A DNA stretch of 37,947 nucleotides from Desulfovibrio sp. Its GTDB lineage: Bacteria; Desulfobacterota; Desulfovibrionia; Desulfovibrionales; Desulfovibrionaceae. The notes beneath the pieces were generated by a model, which was not told the DNA's origin, did not search any database, and saw nothing but the letters and a program-made list of their open reading frames with translations. The stretch covers positions 1 to 37,947 of the forward strand of contig JAILMX010000033.1 of the NCBI GenBank assembly GCA_024692205.1, in the 5' to 3' direction. Both the position numbers and the translations under genes were made by a program. Below, in pieces: positions 1 to 9,400 of the stretch. Numbering within the stretch: the first letter of the stretch is position 1; the number at the start of each line of letters is the position of its first letter.

Positions 1-1
1 G

Positions 2-1033
2 ATGGAGAACACCTTGGCCATCATTCGAGTCGAGGGAGACCTCAAGGGCGCACAGCCGAATTTCCCCCAGGATTTGAACCTCTGGGCGGCAACCATCGTC
101 GGTCATAAGCCGGAGGAGAGGATACTCGATCGTGCCCGCCAGATCATACAGGATCAGGAAAACGTGCGTCAGACGCGTCTGCATCAATTCGAGAGCGAGG
201 TGAAGGTGTTGCGGGCCCAGCACGAGCAGCGCATTCGTGATATGGAGGAGCAGTCTTCGCGCAAGGTGCAACTCGACAAGAGCCTCGAGCTTGCCATACA
301 GCAGCGTGATGCCGCCCATGCGCTCCTGCAGCGCAAGAATTTCTCCCGCATGGAGTATTTGGGCCTTGAGCAGAAGGTAGTGGAATTGCAGGGGCAGATC
401 GCCATGCTCGCAGCGTCCATCCCCAAGGCCCAGGCTGCGGCCGAGGAGGCGATTCAGCGCATCACTTCGCGCCAGGCGGAGCAGCGGTCAGCCATCACAG
501 AAGAGATTAACAAGCGTCGGCTAGAGCTTTCCACTTTGGGGGAGACACTTGCGGCGGGCGGCGATCGCGTGACGCGAACGGAACTTCGAAGCCCCGTGCG
601 CGGCACAGTCAAGCAGATATATATCAATTCCGTGGGCGGTGTGGTCAAACCGGGGGAATCCATCATGGACATAGTGCCTCTTGACGACACTCTGCTTGTG
701 GAGGCGCGTGTCAGCCCCAAGGACGTGGCATTCCTTCGTCCGGGACAGGAGGCCATTGTCAAGATCTCGGCCTATGACTTCAATATCTACGGCGGTCTTG
801 AAGGCAAGCTTGAATCCATCAGCGCGGATACGATAGAGGACAGGAAGGGGGAGTACCATTATCTTGTGAAGGTGCGCACCCTCAAGACGAACATCGTATA
901 CCATAACGAGGTGCTGCCCATCATCCCCGGCATGCTAGTTACGGCGGACATCCTCATCGGCAAGAAAACCGTGCTCGACTATCTTCTCAAACCCATTCTG
1001 CGGGCCCGGCAAAACGCCTTGCGTGAACGTTGA
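2..1033 (+). CDS. Type I secretion periplasmic adaptor, HlyD family (5' partial)
   Basis: This is the membrane-fusion subunit that links an inner-membrane ABC exporter to a TolC-like outer-membrane channel in type I secretion. The 343 visible residues hold a long alpha-helical hairpin rich in Glu, Gln and Arg (about 40-185). A lipoyl/beta-barrel region follows, with the family-typical RSPVRGTVKQIYINSVGG and a YDFNIYGGLEGK segment, and the protein ends in a GKKTVLDYLLKPI tail. The usual N-terminal cytoplasmic stretch, membrane anchor and first beta half are missing because the frame is already open at the window edge, so the ATG at base 2 is probably internal. Family members are normally about 430-470 residues. 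The next gene is a PAS signalling protein starting 16 bases after the stop, which suggests one transcript. The substrate and ABC partner lie outside the window. Confidence 0.9.
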   Translation: MENTLAIIRVEGDLKGAQPNFPQDLNLWAATIVGHKPEERILDRARQIIQDQENVRQTRLHQFESEVKVLRAQHEQRIRDMEEQSSRKVQLDKSLELAIQQRDAAHALLQRKNFSRMEYLGLEQKVVELQGQIAMLAASIPKAQAAAEEAIQRITSRQAEQRSAITEEINKRRLELSTLGETLAAGGDRVTRTELRSPVRGTVKQIYINSVGGVVKPGESIMDIVPLDDTLLVEARVSPKDVAFLRPGQEAIVKISAYDFNIYGGLEGKLESISADTIEDRKGEYHYLVKVRTLKTNIVYHNEVLPIIPGMLVTADILIGKKTVLDYLLKPILRARQNALRER

Positions 1034-1049
1034 TACAGGAGATCGCGAC

Positions 1050-3185
1050 ATGATGAACGATAAAACGCGGGTCCCCTACGTCATGTTCCTTTTGCTGGCG
1101 GCCATCGGCGTACTCGTTTTCTGCATCGCGAACTGGATGCTGGAGACGAACCGGCAGGAGCAACTTAGGTCGATCGGCCATGATATGTCGGCGGACGCTT
1201 CGCGTCAGGTTGCTCTTATCACCGTATGGAAGGGCGCCGTCGCAAGCGGCTTGGAGGCCTTCACGCGGATGGACATGCTTCAACTGCTCGCCGCTGAGGT
1301 GGAATCGGCCGCCATTCCTGCGAAAAAACTCCTTGAACTGGGGGGTAATGCTGCAACAGGCAATGGGCCCGGGGGCGACGGCGCTGATTCAGGCGGCCTT
1401 GAAAATTCTCGTCAGACGACGGAGGAATCTACGAAACTCAGGCAGCTCGCCACGAAACTGCCGCTCATGCTCCGGCAGATGCTTGAACTGATCGAAAAGA
1501 ACAATCTTTCCTCGGCTTGCCTGCTCGATGTCCACGGCGAGCCTTGGCTTGCGCCCACATCCGTGCCGGATGTGGGCGACGAAGCCATGAAGAAACGCCT
1601 TAAGCAGGTCATTGACGAAGGCGTGCCCGTCGTGCTCCCGCTCAGAAAGGAACACTCGACTCTTGTGGTCGATCTGGCTTTTCCCGTCTTCGCCCCCCGC
1701 TATCTCGACAGGTCGGGCAAACGTGTCGTCGCCATTCTGCTCAGTACCTGCAGCGTACTGCCTGTCGTGAAAGCGACCACCATGCTCAATGCTAAGGGCA
1801 GTTATACCTCGGCCCTGCTTGAAGATCGGGGCGGAGTTCTCCATTTGCTCGATGAGGTCGGCTCAAGAATGGATGCGCTCACGGAGGGCTATTCCCTGAA
1901 GGACGGGATCCTGCCGCTCGCATTGCGTGAGATGCCCATACGGGCGGGGGGAAAAGTACCTGCGTACACCTTGACCGTCTCCGTGCCGGACATGCCGTGG
2001 CATGTGCTGCATGCTACGGATGCCGCTGATGTTGATGCCGCCTACGCGCAGTTCCGCCGCAATGTCTTCATCGGCGCGTGCCTCGTGATGGCGCTAGCGG
2101 CCATAATCATGATCGCTCTGTGGTGGTGGCTCGCAGGTCGCCGGGAACGCGTCATCGCTGATGAGATGCGCGGGCTGTATTTGATGGTTAACGAGCAGAA
2201 GCAGATCATCGACGGCGTAAACACGGCGCTCTCTGCGGGCATCGTGCTGAACGACCTTTCGGGAGTCATCTACTATGCGAACCAGAGCTACGCCGATATG
2301 GCGGGCATGACGATAGAAGCCATATCGGGCATCACCTACGATAAACTGCCTGATGAGCTTGCGCGCAGTCTTGTCGAGCACACCATTGCCGTCAACGACA
2401 CCGTGGAGAAGGCCGATTTCGCAGAAAACCTGTCGCTCGCTGGTGGAATGCGGCATTTCATAACGTCCTGTAGCCCCTTCATAGACCACGAAGGTCAGTT
2501 CGTCGGCATGGTTTCGGTTTACAGCGACGTAACTGAGATGGTTGCCTCTCAAGAACGCACCCAGCGCATGGTCAACCAGACAGTGCAGGCTCTTGTGCGC
2601 GCCATCGAGGCTGTCGATCCGTATCTGTGCGGTCAATCCTTCTTCACTGCCAATCTGTCCGTCAGCTTGGCGGAGCAGATGCGCATAGCCGACGCTTCGA
2701 CGCAGTCCACCTTGCGCACTGCGGCAAGCCTTTCGCAGATAGGCATGATCCGGCTGCCGCGTGAGATAATCCGCAAGACTGGCGTACTCACCGAGGAAGA
2801 ACGCGCACAGATGCACCGCCACGTTGAATACGCCCGCAACATCCTGGCCGAAATAGATTTCGGCCTGCCCATCCTGCCGGCAATAACGCAGATGTTCGAG
2901 AGGCTGGACGGCTCAGGTTATCCTGCGGGGATCACGGGGGAGTCCATTTGCCAAAATGCTCGCATCCTCGCTGTCGCCAATACCTTCTGCGCTCTCATGC
3001 GTCCGCGTTCGTACCGTATGGCCCATGATATTGCGGAGGCTTTAGAGATTCTGGGAACGCAGCCCCCGCGCTATGACCCGGAAGTCGTGAGCGCACTGCA
3101 TGATTTTCTGGAGACGGATGACGGTCATGCTTTCCTGCATGATCTCGTGTCGGCCGACATCGGAGAAGAAGACACCGTCGACTGA
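1050..3185 (+). CDS. Membrane PAS protein with degenerate HD-GYP domain
   Basis: A two-span sensor protein of about 711 residues. TM1 is near residues 9-30, an extracytoplasmic sensing region follows, and TM2 is near 338-362. A PAS domain lies at about 385-495, and the C-terminal region (about 510-690) follows the HD-GYP fold. Active HD-GYP enzymes hydrolyse c-di-GMP using HD, HDxGK and HHExxDGxGYP motifs. Here HDIGK is replaced by SQIGM and the HHE before DGSGYP by MFE. VADVYDAL has become VANTFCAL. One later His (MHRH) and the GYP remain. Catalysis is therefore unlikely; a binding or scaffolding role is inferred. The ORF track starts at GTG 1023, but ATG 1050 has AGGAG at 1036-1040, so I use 1050 (ATG 1053 is also possible). 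It follows the secretion adaptor closely. Confidence 0.85.
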   Translation: MMNDKTRVPYVMFLLLAAIGVLVFCIANWMLETNRQEQLRSIGHDMSADASRQVALITVWKGAVASGLEAFTRMDMLQLLAAEVESAAIPAKKLLELGGNAATGNGPGGDGADSGGLENSRQTTEESTKLRQLATKLPLMLRQMLELIEKNNLSSACLLDVHGEPWLAPTSVPDVGDEAMKKRLKQVIDEGVPVVLPLRKEHSTLVVDLAFPVFAPRYLDRSGKRVVAILLSTCSVLPVVKATTMLNAKGSYTSALLEDRGGVLHLLDEVGSRMDALTEGYSLKDGILPLALREMPIRAGGKVPAYTLTVSVPDMPWHVLHATDAADVDAAYAQFRRNVFIGACLVMALAAIIMIALWWWLAGRRERVIADEMRGLYLMVNEQKQIIDGVNTALSAGIVLNDLSGVIYYANQSYADMAGMTIEAISGITYDKLPDELARSLVEHTIAVNDTVEKADFAENLSLAGGMRHFITSCSPFIDHEGQFVGMVSVYSDVTEMVASQERTQRMVNQTVQALVRAIEAVDPYLCGQSFFTANLSVSLAEQMRIADASTQSTLRTAASLSQIGMIRLPREIIRKTGVLTEEERAQMHRHVEYARNILAEIDFGLPILPAITQMFERLDGSGYPAGITGESICQNARILAVANTFCALMRPRSYRMAHDIAEALEILGTQPPRYDPEVVSALHDFLETDDGHAFLHDLVSADIGEEDTVD

Positions 3186-3252
3186 GTGCCGGTGGCGAAG
3201 GGCATTTGCGGAAGGTATTGTTACCATTGCGCCATGCGGTTGGCTCAATCAT

Positions 3253-3274
3253 CGCCCCATTGTCAGCCGGGGCG
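3253..3274. other. Stem-loop between convergent genes
   Basis: CGCCCC and GGGGCG can pair across a 10-base loop in the 127-base gap between the PAS/HD-GYP-like gene and the convergent radical SAM gene. No T-run follows on either strand, so it is only a possible transcription end signal. Confidence 0.3.
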
Positions 3275-3312
3275 CCTTCACGACGTATAGCATGCAGGAA
3301 GGGAGGGATCGT

Positions 3313-4743
3313 TCACTCGGCGAAAGGCCCCTCCTCTGGAGGAATATCTTCTTCGTGAGATTCTCCGGTGAGGTGCCCCTTGGAGGTCTTGTCTGTTACC
3401 GTAGGATCCGGCATCTGCCACATGCCCGGCAACGGCGCTGAAAGATCAGCCTTCTCCCCCAGAAACGGGTTGAAATAGCCGTATCTGAGCCAAGGGCAAA
3501 GCTTTTTCAGGCGTTTCATGAAGGCGCGCAGGCCTATGCTCGGTGGGACAGCGGCAGGGGCTTCCCCGGCGGTCGTTTCGGTCATGAGGCGGTAGTACCA
3601 CTCGGGGTCGATGTTGAGGTTGCGCCACTGAATCATACTGACGCCGCATTCTCCAATGAGTCTAGCGAGCGCCTCAAGTTCCTCCTCGGTATCAGTTATG
3701 CCCGGAAAATAGAGGAGGTTCAGAGAGACGAAGATACCTTCGCTTCGAGCCGTTTTAATGGAGGTTTTGACGTCTTCGAATGTATAGCCCTGTGGGCGGT
3801 AGTAGCGGACGTACAGTTCGGGCCTGGCGCTGTTCATGCTGACGCGAATGCTTGTGAGTCCGCTTTTCGACAAGGCCGCCACAGCATCGGGCCGTGAGGC
3901 GTTCGTATTGCAGTTGACTGTTCCTAGGCCTCCTCCTCTACGGTAAAGACGCACGCTTTCTTCAAGAAGAGAGGCGTTCATGAGCGGGTCGCCTTCGCAG
4001 CCTTGTCCGAAGGAGAAGACGGGATGGTCGGTTTCCCGCGCCGCATGTATCTGCATGACCTCGCAGATCTCCTCCGGAGTGGGGACGAATTCCAACCGGC
4101 ACTGCGGCGTCACCACCACGGGGGAATCCGCCTCTTGGGATGATATGCAGCCCACGCAGCGCGCGTTGCAGGTGCGTGAAGTCGGTAGCGGAGCCTCATG
4201 CCTGCCGAGAGCAAAGTTACGGGCCGCCGGGCAGTCATACTTTGCGACGCAGTTATCAAGAATGTGGCGCACGAGCCGGTTTTTCGGGTAGTCGCGCAGT
4301 AGGCGTCTCGCCTCGCGTGCTATGCGTTCGTGAGGAATATTTGAGAACTGCTGCCGTGTGTCCGCATCCACCTTGCGCAGGCAGGCATAGAATCGGCCTT
4401 CGGCAAAACCTACGGCGGCATAGGCGAAGAGAGGCAGCAGGGGAGCGTCCTTATCAGTGATGTAGACCGGATGCGCCGAAAGCGTGTGCGCAGGTGCGGC
4501 GAATGCCGCCACGGCAAGACCGTCGACGGTTTCCGTCTGGCCCGATTCAGGGTTGAGGCCGGCGGCATGGCGGCCGGGAAGGAGGAAAAGTTCGCTCTCC
4601 TTCGGCAGGGGGAAGACCTCGTCCGGGCGCGGTAGGCCCCATTGGCCCCCCCTGCGGCAGAGCATGAGCAGATCGGGGGCGTCATATATATTCCCATCTC
4701 GGTCAGCCATGAGCATGTGTATGGTCAGTTGTTTTCCGCGCAT
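3313..4743 (-). CDS. Radical SAM protein of unknown substrate
   Basis: A radical SAM enzyme of about 476 residues. The 4Fe-4S ligands are seen as CNARCVGC (CX3CX2C), unusually far in, after a leader domain of about 190 residues that contains no cluster motif. After the cluster come FSFGQGCEGDP (a GGEP-like SAM-binding stretch), NCNTNAS and RVSMNSARPE, all consistent with the radical SAM barrel. The last 100 residues are hydrophilic and poorly defined. The ORF track begins at 5130, but that start would run through the divergent small membrane gene. ATG 4743 has an AAGGGGAG Shine-Dalgarno sequence six bases upstream and begins MRGKQLTIHML, so I use it. The substrate cannot be read from sequence. 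The gene is convergent with the PAS/HD-GYP-like gene and divergent from the membrane protein at 4843. Confidence 0.85.
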   Translation of the reverse strand: MRGKQLTIHMLMADRDGNIYDAPDLLMLCRRGGQWGLPRPDEVFPLPKESELFLLPGRHAAGLNPESGQTETVDGLAVAAFAAPAHTLSAHPVYITDKDAPLLPLFAYAAVGFAEGRFYACLRKVDADTRQQFSNIPHERIAREARRLLRDYPKNRLVRHILDNCVAKYDCPAARNFALGRHEAPLPTSRTCNARCVGCISSQEADSPVVVTPQCRLEFVPTPEEICEVMQIHAARETDHPVFSFGQGCEGDPLMNASLLEESVRLYRRGGGLGTVNCNTNASRPDAVAALSKSGLTSIRVSMNSARPELYVRYYRPQGYTFEDVKTSIKTARSEGIFVSLNLLYFPGITDTEEELEALARLIGECGVSMIQWRNLNIDPEWYYRLMTETTAGEAPAAVPPSIGLRAFMKRLKKLCPWLRYGYFNPFLGEKADLSAPLPGMWQMPDPTVTDKTSKGHLTGESHEEDIPPEEGPFAE

Positions 4744-4842
4744 GGAAATCTCCCCTTGCCCACAGGGCATCAAGTGTATATAGTAGCCGCCGCGAGCGGT
4801 TCGCATTGTTTTCTCTTGCGTGCCCGGCAGTGAGAGGCCACT

Positions 4843-5169
4843 ATGTATTTTCCTTTTATGCTGTTCATCTTTTTCGGAATCACGGCGATTCTGGCCGCCA
4901 TGTTCTATCTGCTCCACAAGCAGGAAAGGCTTTTCCGCATACTGCGTGATGAAAACGCCGAACTGCGCGTCCTTTTGCGTGCCGTCGGATCCCGCAGTGA
5001 CCTGTCGGCCCCCACGGCGGACAGACATGCCTTTTCGTCGCCAGTTGAGGATCCTCTGCTGAATTTGTGCTTTGAGGATCCCCTGAAACAGAAGAAGACC
5101 CCGGAAAGAGATCCCGCCCTTGAATTGCATTTCGACACGCCGCTGGAAACCATGCAGTCCAGAAACTGA
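4843..5169 (+). CDS. Small membrane-anchored protein, unknown function
   Basis: A 108-residue protein with one N-terminal membrane span (about residues 4-23, MLFIFFGITAILAAMFYLL). A charged heptad-like stretch follows (about 24-50, HKQERLFRILRDENAELRVL) that could form a short coiled coil. The tail is hydrophilic and ends with three similar motifs, LNLCFEDPL, LELHFDTPL and the linking KKTPERDP. A GAGAGG stretch lies upstream of the ATG. I recognise no family. It is divergent from the radical SAM gene, with only 99 bases between their starts, so they may share a control region. The overlapping minus-strand ORF is the false N-terminal extension of the radical SAM frame. Confidence 0.65.
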   Translation: MYFPFMLFIFFGITAILAAMFYLLHKQERLFRILRDENAELRVLLRAVGSRSDLSAPTADRHAFSSPVEDPLLNLCFEDPLKQKKTPERDPALELHFDTPLETMQSRN

Positions 5170-5197
5170 TTTCGTCGAAAGACGTCTTTTCTTTCGA

Positions 5198-5231
5198 GAG
5201 GAACGAACCAGAACCCGACGGTCTGTTCCTC
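5198..5231. other. Interrupted inverted repeat at gene end
   Basis: GAGGAA pairs with TTCCTC and CAGA pairs with TCTG inside it, between the end of the small membrane gene and the end of the convergent glycosyltransferase gene. A shorter CGTC-GAAA-GACG hairpin followed by TCTTTTC lies just before it, at 5173-5190. Together they may end transcription of the membrane gene. Confidence 0.3.
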
Positions 5232-5233
5232 GT

Positions 5234-6403
5234 TCAGGCGCTACCGTTCTTCCTCGTCTCTGTCACTCCTTTGGCGGCATTAAGCCATGCTTCCTTAAGA
5301 ACTGGTGCGTCTGTCTGATATGCCCAGAGCAGATAGGGCAGCTTGAGACATGTCTCGCGTATCGCGGCGGCTTTTGACCTGCGGGCGGCGACTATGGCCG
5401 CACGATCCTTCCAAAGGGAATTGAGGACGCTTGTGAATGCGCTGGCCCTGTGGTGGGCCCTGTGCTCCGCGTCAATCACGGCCAGGCCCGCTCGCGCCAT
5501 ACTCGCCCGTATTTCAGGCGAGCGCAGAAGATCCTGTATCTGGCGAAAGGCATCGTCGACATCGTTCGGTTCGTAGAGAGCGAGATGCACGCCCTCGGTG
5601 AAGATGTCGGTGAGGCCGTGCCCGATACGCGGCGTGACAAGGCAGCCGCCCATGCCCAAGGCCTCAAACACCCTGAAATTAAGATCCCCGTGCTCGCACT
5701 GATTCAGCAGTACCCGGCCTTTGGGGAAAAGTTCAAAGAAGCTGCCGGACTGTGCATGCAAGCCGGGCATCTTACCGCTGAGCGCTTTCAGAAAGGCCGT
5801 GCGTTTGGGGAGGTTTTCGTTCACCGTTCCGACGAAAAGGCAGTCCCATGTCTTGCCGTCCTCGGCGTGGCCGTCAGCCTGATTTCCGCCAGACACGCCG
5901 GAATCCTCCCCTGCGGCCTTCGGCCGAGCCGTATCAGGGGCGTACGGGGGGGACCAGATAACCCGTTCTTCTGTGAGAAAGGGGCCGTGGAAATGGGATA
6001 CGTGATCCTTGAGGGATACGAGGCAGAGGTCGAAACCTTGGGCGTAGAGCGGAAACCAGCTGTGGATGTGCGAATCGACGCTGTAGAAGACCGTCAGGCA
6101 CGGAAAATCCTCCATGCCGAGAACGAAGGGCGGCATGCTTTTGTCGGCGACGACCACGACGTCCGGCTCGAAGCCTGCCAAGGCTGTGAGATCACTCCAG
6201 CCGAAGGTCTGCATTTCAGTGAAGTTGTAAAAGGCCGTTTGCCAGCCGCAGGAATCAAGGCAGCGAGAGAAGAAAGGATTGCCTATCCAGAGCAGTTTGC
6301 GTGTCAACATGCCGCAAGGCCCCATTGCAGTGAAGGGAAAAAAGGGCATGCGGGAAAGGTTGCCAAACGTACAGATATGAAATAGGTTTTCACGGTTACT
6401 CAT
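5234..6403 (-). CDS. CgeB-like glycosyltransferase
   Basis: A protein of about 389 residues that looks like a GT-B glycosyltransferase of the CgeB type. The N-terminal half has FEPDVVVVADKSMPPF and FYSVDSHIHSWFPLYA. The C-terminal half has the nucleotide-sugar-binding region, CEHGDLNFRVFEALGMGGC then VTPRIGHGLTDIFTEG, followed by a LYEPNDVDDAFRQIQDLL helix. This conserved block, in which a vulnerable or shameful default position is read out, is typical of the family. Donor and acceptor cannot be told. The ORF track starts at 6730, overlapping the divergent AsmA-like gene. ATG 6403 (MSNREN) has GAGGA a few bases upstream and leaves a 75-base divergent promoter gap, so I use it. A Gly/Asp-rich insert at about 185-205 is unusual. 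A role in surface polysaccharide or flagellin glycosylation is possible but unproven. Confidence 0.8.
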   Translation of the reverse strand: MSNRENLFHICTFGNLSRMPFFPFTAMGPCGMLTRKLLWIGNPFFSRCLDSCGWQTAFYNFTEMQTFGWSDLTALAGFEPDVVVVADKSMPPFVLGMEDFPCLTVFYSVDSHIHSWFPLYAQGFDLCLVSLKDHVSHFHGPFLTEERVIWSPPYAPDTARPKAAGEDSGVSGGNQADGHAEDGKTWDCLFVGTVNENLPKRTAFLKALSGKMPGLHAQSGSFFELFPKGRVLLNQCEHGDLNFRVFEALGMGGCLVTPRIGHGLTDIFTEGVHLALYEPNDVDDAFRQIQDLLRSPEIRASMARAGLAVIDAEHRAHHRASAFTSVLNSLWKDRAAIVAARRSKAAAIRETCLKLPYLLWAYQTDAPVLKEAWLNAAKGVTETRKNGSA

Positions 6404-6478
6404 GCTATCCTCGGCGCGTGGCCTCGTCAAGACAGACGAGTGCCGCGACTCGGGAGATCTCCGTACCGGATTGTGTTG

Positions 6479-9400
6479 ATGCCTCTGACAAAACGTCATC
6501 TGCGTCGTTTCCTGCAAATCTTCCTTATCGTCATCCTCGGGGGAAGCCTTCTTCTTGGGGGAGCTTTCCTTTGGCTGCGCCAGAATGCTGACAGCCTTCT
6601 GCGTGGCTGGCTGGACGGACTGTCCGCTGAAACCGGCCTCTCTTTTTCCGTCGGCTACATCGAGGTCGGCATGCAGCCCATGCCCGTGCTCGCCGCGGAT
6701 TATCTCACCGTCTCCGGACGCAACGTGCATTTCGCCGTGACAAAGGCCGTACTTTCTCCTGATTATGCGGCTCTTCTCAAAGGCAGTTTTAAAGTCTCGA
6801 CGTTATTTTTGCACAGGCCAGAGCTGGTTCTTGAGCTTGAGGGGGCGATTGCTGGAGACGGTGCCACCGCGATGCAGCCCATCGCCATCCCCCCGGAACT
6901 CACCGATGCCAGCCTCGCCGTCACTGACGGACACGCCGTCCTTTCCGCACCGGATGCCTCCCTGTATCTCAAAGGGCTTTCCTGCCGTATCGGCGCCCTA
7001 GACGGCAACAGCCTGCGCGGGCGCGTGCAGCTGGATTACGGTCGCGCGACGTTGAAGAACTGGCCCGTTCTTGAGGCAGAGGCTCTGAAGGTGGAGGGAA
7101 CAAGTTCACTGCTTTCTTTCTTCAAAGCAGATGGCCCCAGGCTCTCGCTTTCGGCGGTTGTTCGATGCCGGCCGTGGCTGGAAATGGTGGGCGTGGAGGC
7201 TGAGCTGAAAGGGACATCGTCCGGCTGGAATGCCTTGGCCGACCTGTCGGGGAAATTCAGCGAAAAAGGAGTGATGATTCCCTTCAGCGTGAAAGGGATC
7301 GTCTCTGGCAGCGACCCTGCTTCGCCCCTTGCGTTATCCGGGGTGAGCTTGCGGCTCGGGCGTGACAGCGGTGTCCTGAACGGGAAGCTTTCATTGAGTG
7401 AAGGTTCTCTTGAGGGGCGATTGGACGTCAGGCGCGTCAGCCTGACGGAGTGGTTCGGCTTCGCCCGGGGGTTGCCGCCCGGCCTGCAGAAATCCCTTGA
7501 TTCGGTTACGGACGGGCACATCGCTTTCCGTCTTGACGGCAAAGGACTTTCCGCGAACCATGTGGAGGCTCGGTGTGCCGGGGCATTTTTTTCGGGGACG
7601 GGCGGCGTTGCTGACTGGAAGAATCCCGTCATAGCCCTTGACATGAAATCGCCGCATGTGGTGCTCGATGACGCCATACCCGAGGCAGTCGGCGTGCTGC
7701 CCGCCGAGCCCGTCTATCTCCATTCCCCGCTGACGCCGCAGGAAAGCTCCCCTTATGTTCAGGGCGAGACCTATCTCGGCTACGACATCCGCCTCCGCGC
7801 CGATGCCGTGGACTACGGCCCCCTGCTCGTGGAGGATGCGCGCGTTGCCATCACTCCCGGAAAGATGGACGAGAAAGGGATGGAGGATGTGCTTTTGAAG
7901 GGTGAGGCCCGTTTCTATGGGGGCTCTTTCAAGGGGAACCTGATATTGGGCAGTGCCCCTGAACTGCCCTATGCCATCTCAGCCGAGTTCAAGAATGTGG
8001 ACGGCAAGGGGGTCGGTAACGCACTCACCGTGCTGCCCCTGAGAAGCGGCCGTTGGGCGGCCCAGGCCTCTGTAATGAGCGTCGGCCGCGAACTGAAACC
8101 CTTTCTTGACAATCTGCGCGGCACAGCGTGGGTGCAAGGAAGTGGCGGGGCGATTGTTTTTCCCGGCAATTCCTTCAGCTTGCCTTTTACCTCATTACGC
8201 GCAGACCTCGGCCTGCGCTCAGGAGCATGGAAAAAAGCCTGCCTCGGCCTTGATGGACAATGGAAGGCGAAGCTTGAGGACAAGGACGTGTCATTGAAAG
8301 CAGGCCTTTCCGGGATGCTGTGGTTCGGGGATGGCGGCACCGGCGCGGGCGGACTGGATTTCAGCAACGCACCGGGCACATTTGCCGCAATGCTTGGCGC
8401 GAAGCTCTGCGGCCTGTCCACGCCCTTGCAGGCGGAAGGCAAGGGGCGTTTTAGCTGCAACGGCAGAAATCGCACCGTGTCATTCACCCAAAGCGATATC
8501 CGTGTTCTCGGAGGGGCATTCTCAGGGCAGGGGAGCGTGCGCTTCGCCAAAGGTGGCCCTTCCTTTCAGGGAGAAGGCGATTTCGCCTTCGGCGACGTTA
8601 AGAAGACAGCGCAACTCATCACGGGGCGTAAGGCCGAGCTACCGTCGTGGCTTTCAAAACTCGCCTTGCACGCCCGCTTCAAGGGCTCGAAGGATTCCGT
8701 CACCTTGAGCGGAATACGTATGATGATCGACAAAAGCACTGTGACGGGTTCGCTTTCCGTCGTGATACGCAAGGCCCCCCGGCTTGAGGCCGATCTTGCC
8801 GTTGATAGCTGCAACCTTGACCGATGGCTTGGAGACGCCGGCAGAGAAGGAAAAAAACACGATTCGGGACGCAGGCTGGATTTCAGCGCCTTGAAGGGAG
8901 TGACCGCTGGAGGCGCACTCTCTCTCGCTAACGTCGTCTTCAAGCGACTGCGCTTCACGAATGTCAAGATTCCGTTTTCCCTGCGGGGGGAAACGCTGGA
9001 ATGCCGACATGTAACAGGCCAGTTCTATGGCGGCCCCTTGCAGGCCAAGGCCGTCGTGGGCTTATCCTCCGGTGTTGATCTCAAGGCGGAATTTTCGGCG
9101 GGCAACGTCTCTCTTGCCGGGCTTTCCCGCGACAGGATGCGCACGACGCACCTTGAAGGCACAGCGGACGCCTCCGGACGCATCAGCGCCGTTATGTCCA
9201 CGACCTCCCAGTGGCCGCATGCCTTGAACGGCAGCTGGAAGTGTCGCCTGCGCGCCGGTTCCTTTCAGCGGATGAAGGAGAACGGCGAGAAGAAGGGCAA
9301 ACCGACGGAAATCTCTCGCCTTGAGGCATCCGGCGTTTTTGAAAAAGGCGTCATGCGTAGTCGCAACATTCTCATGACGGGCAAGGGGCTGCAGGTCGAC

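Noticed and set aside
5450-6385. 311-residue plus-strand ORF
   Set aside because: Opposite strand of the CgeB-like glycosyltransferase, which has family motifs and a ribosome-binding site.
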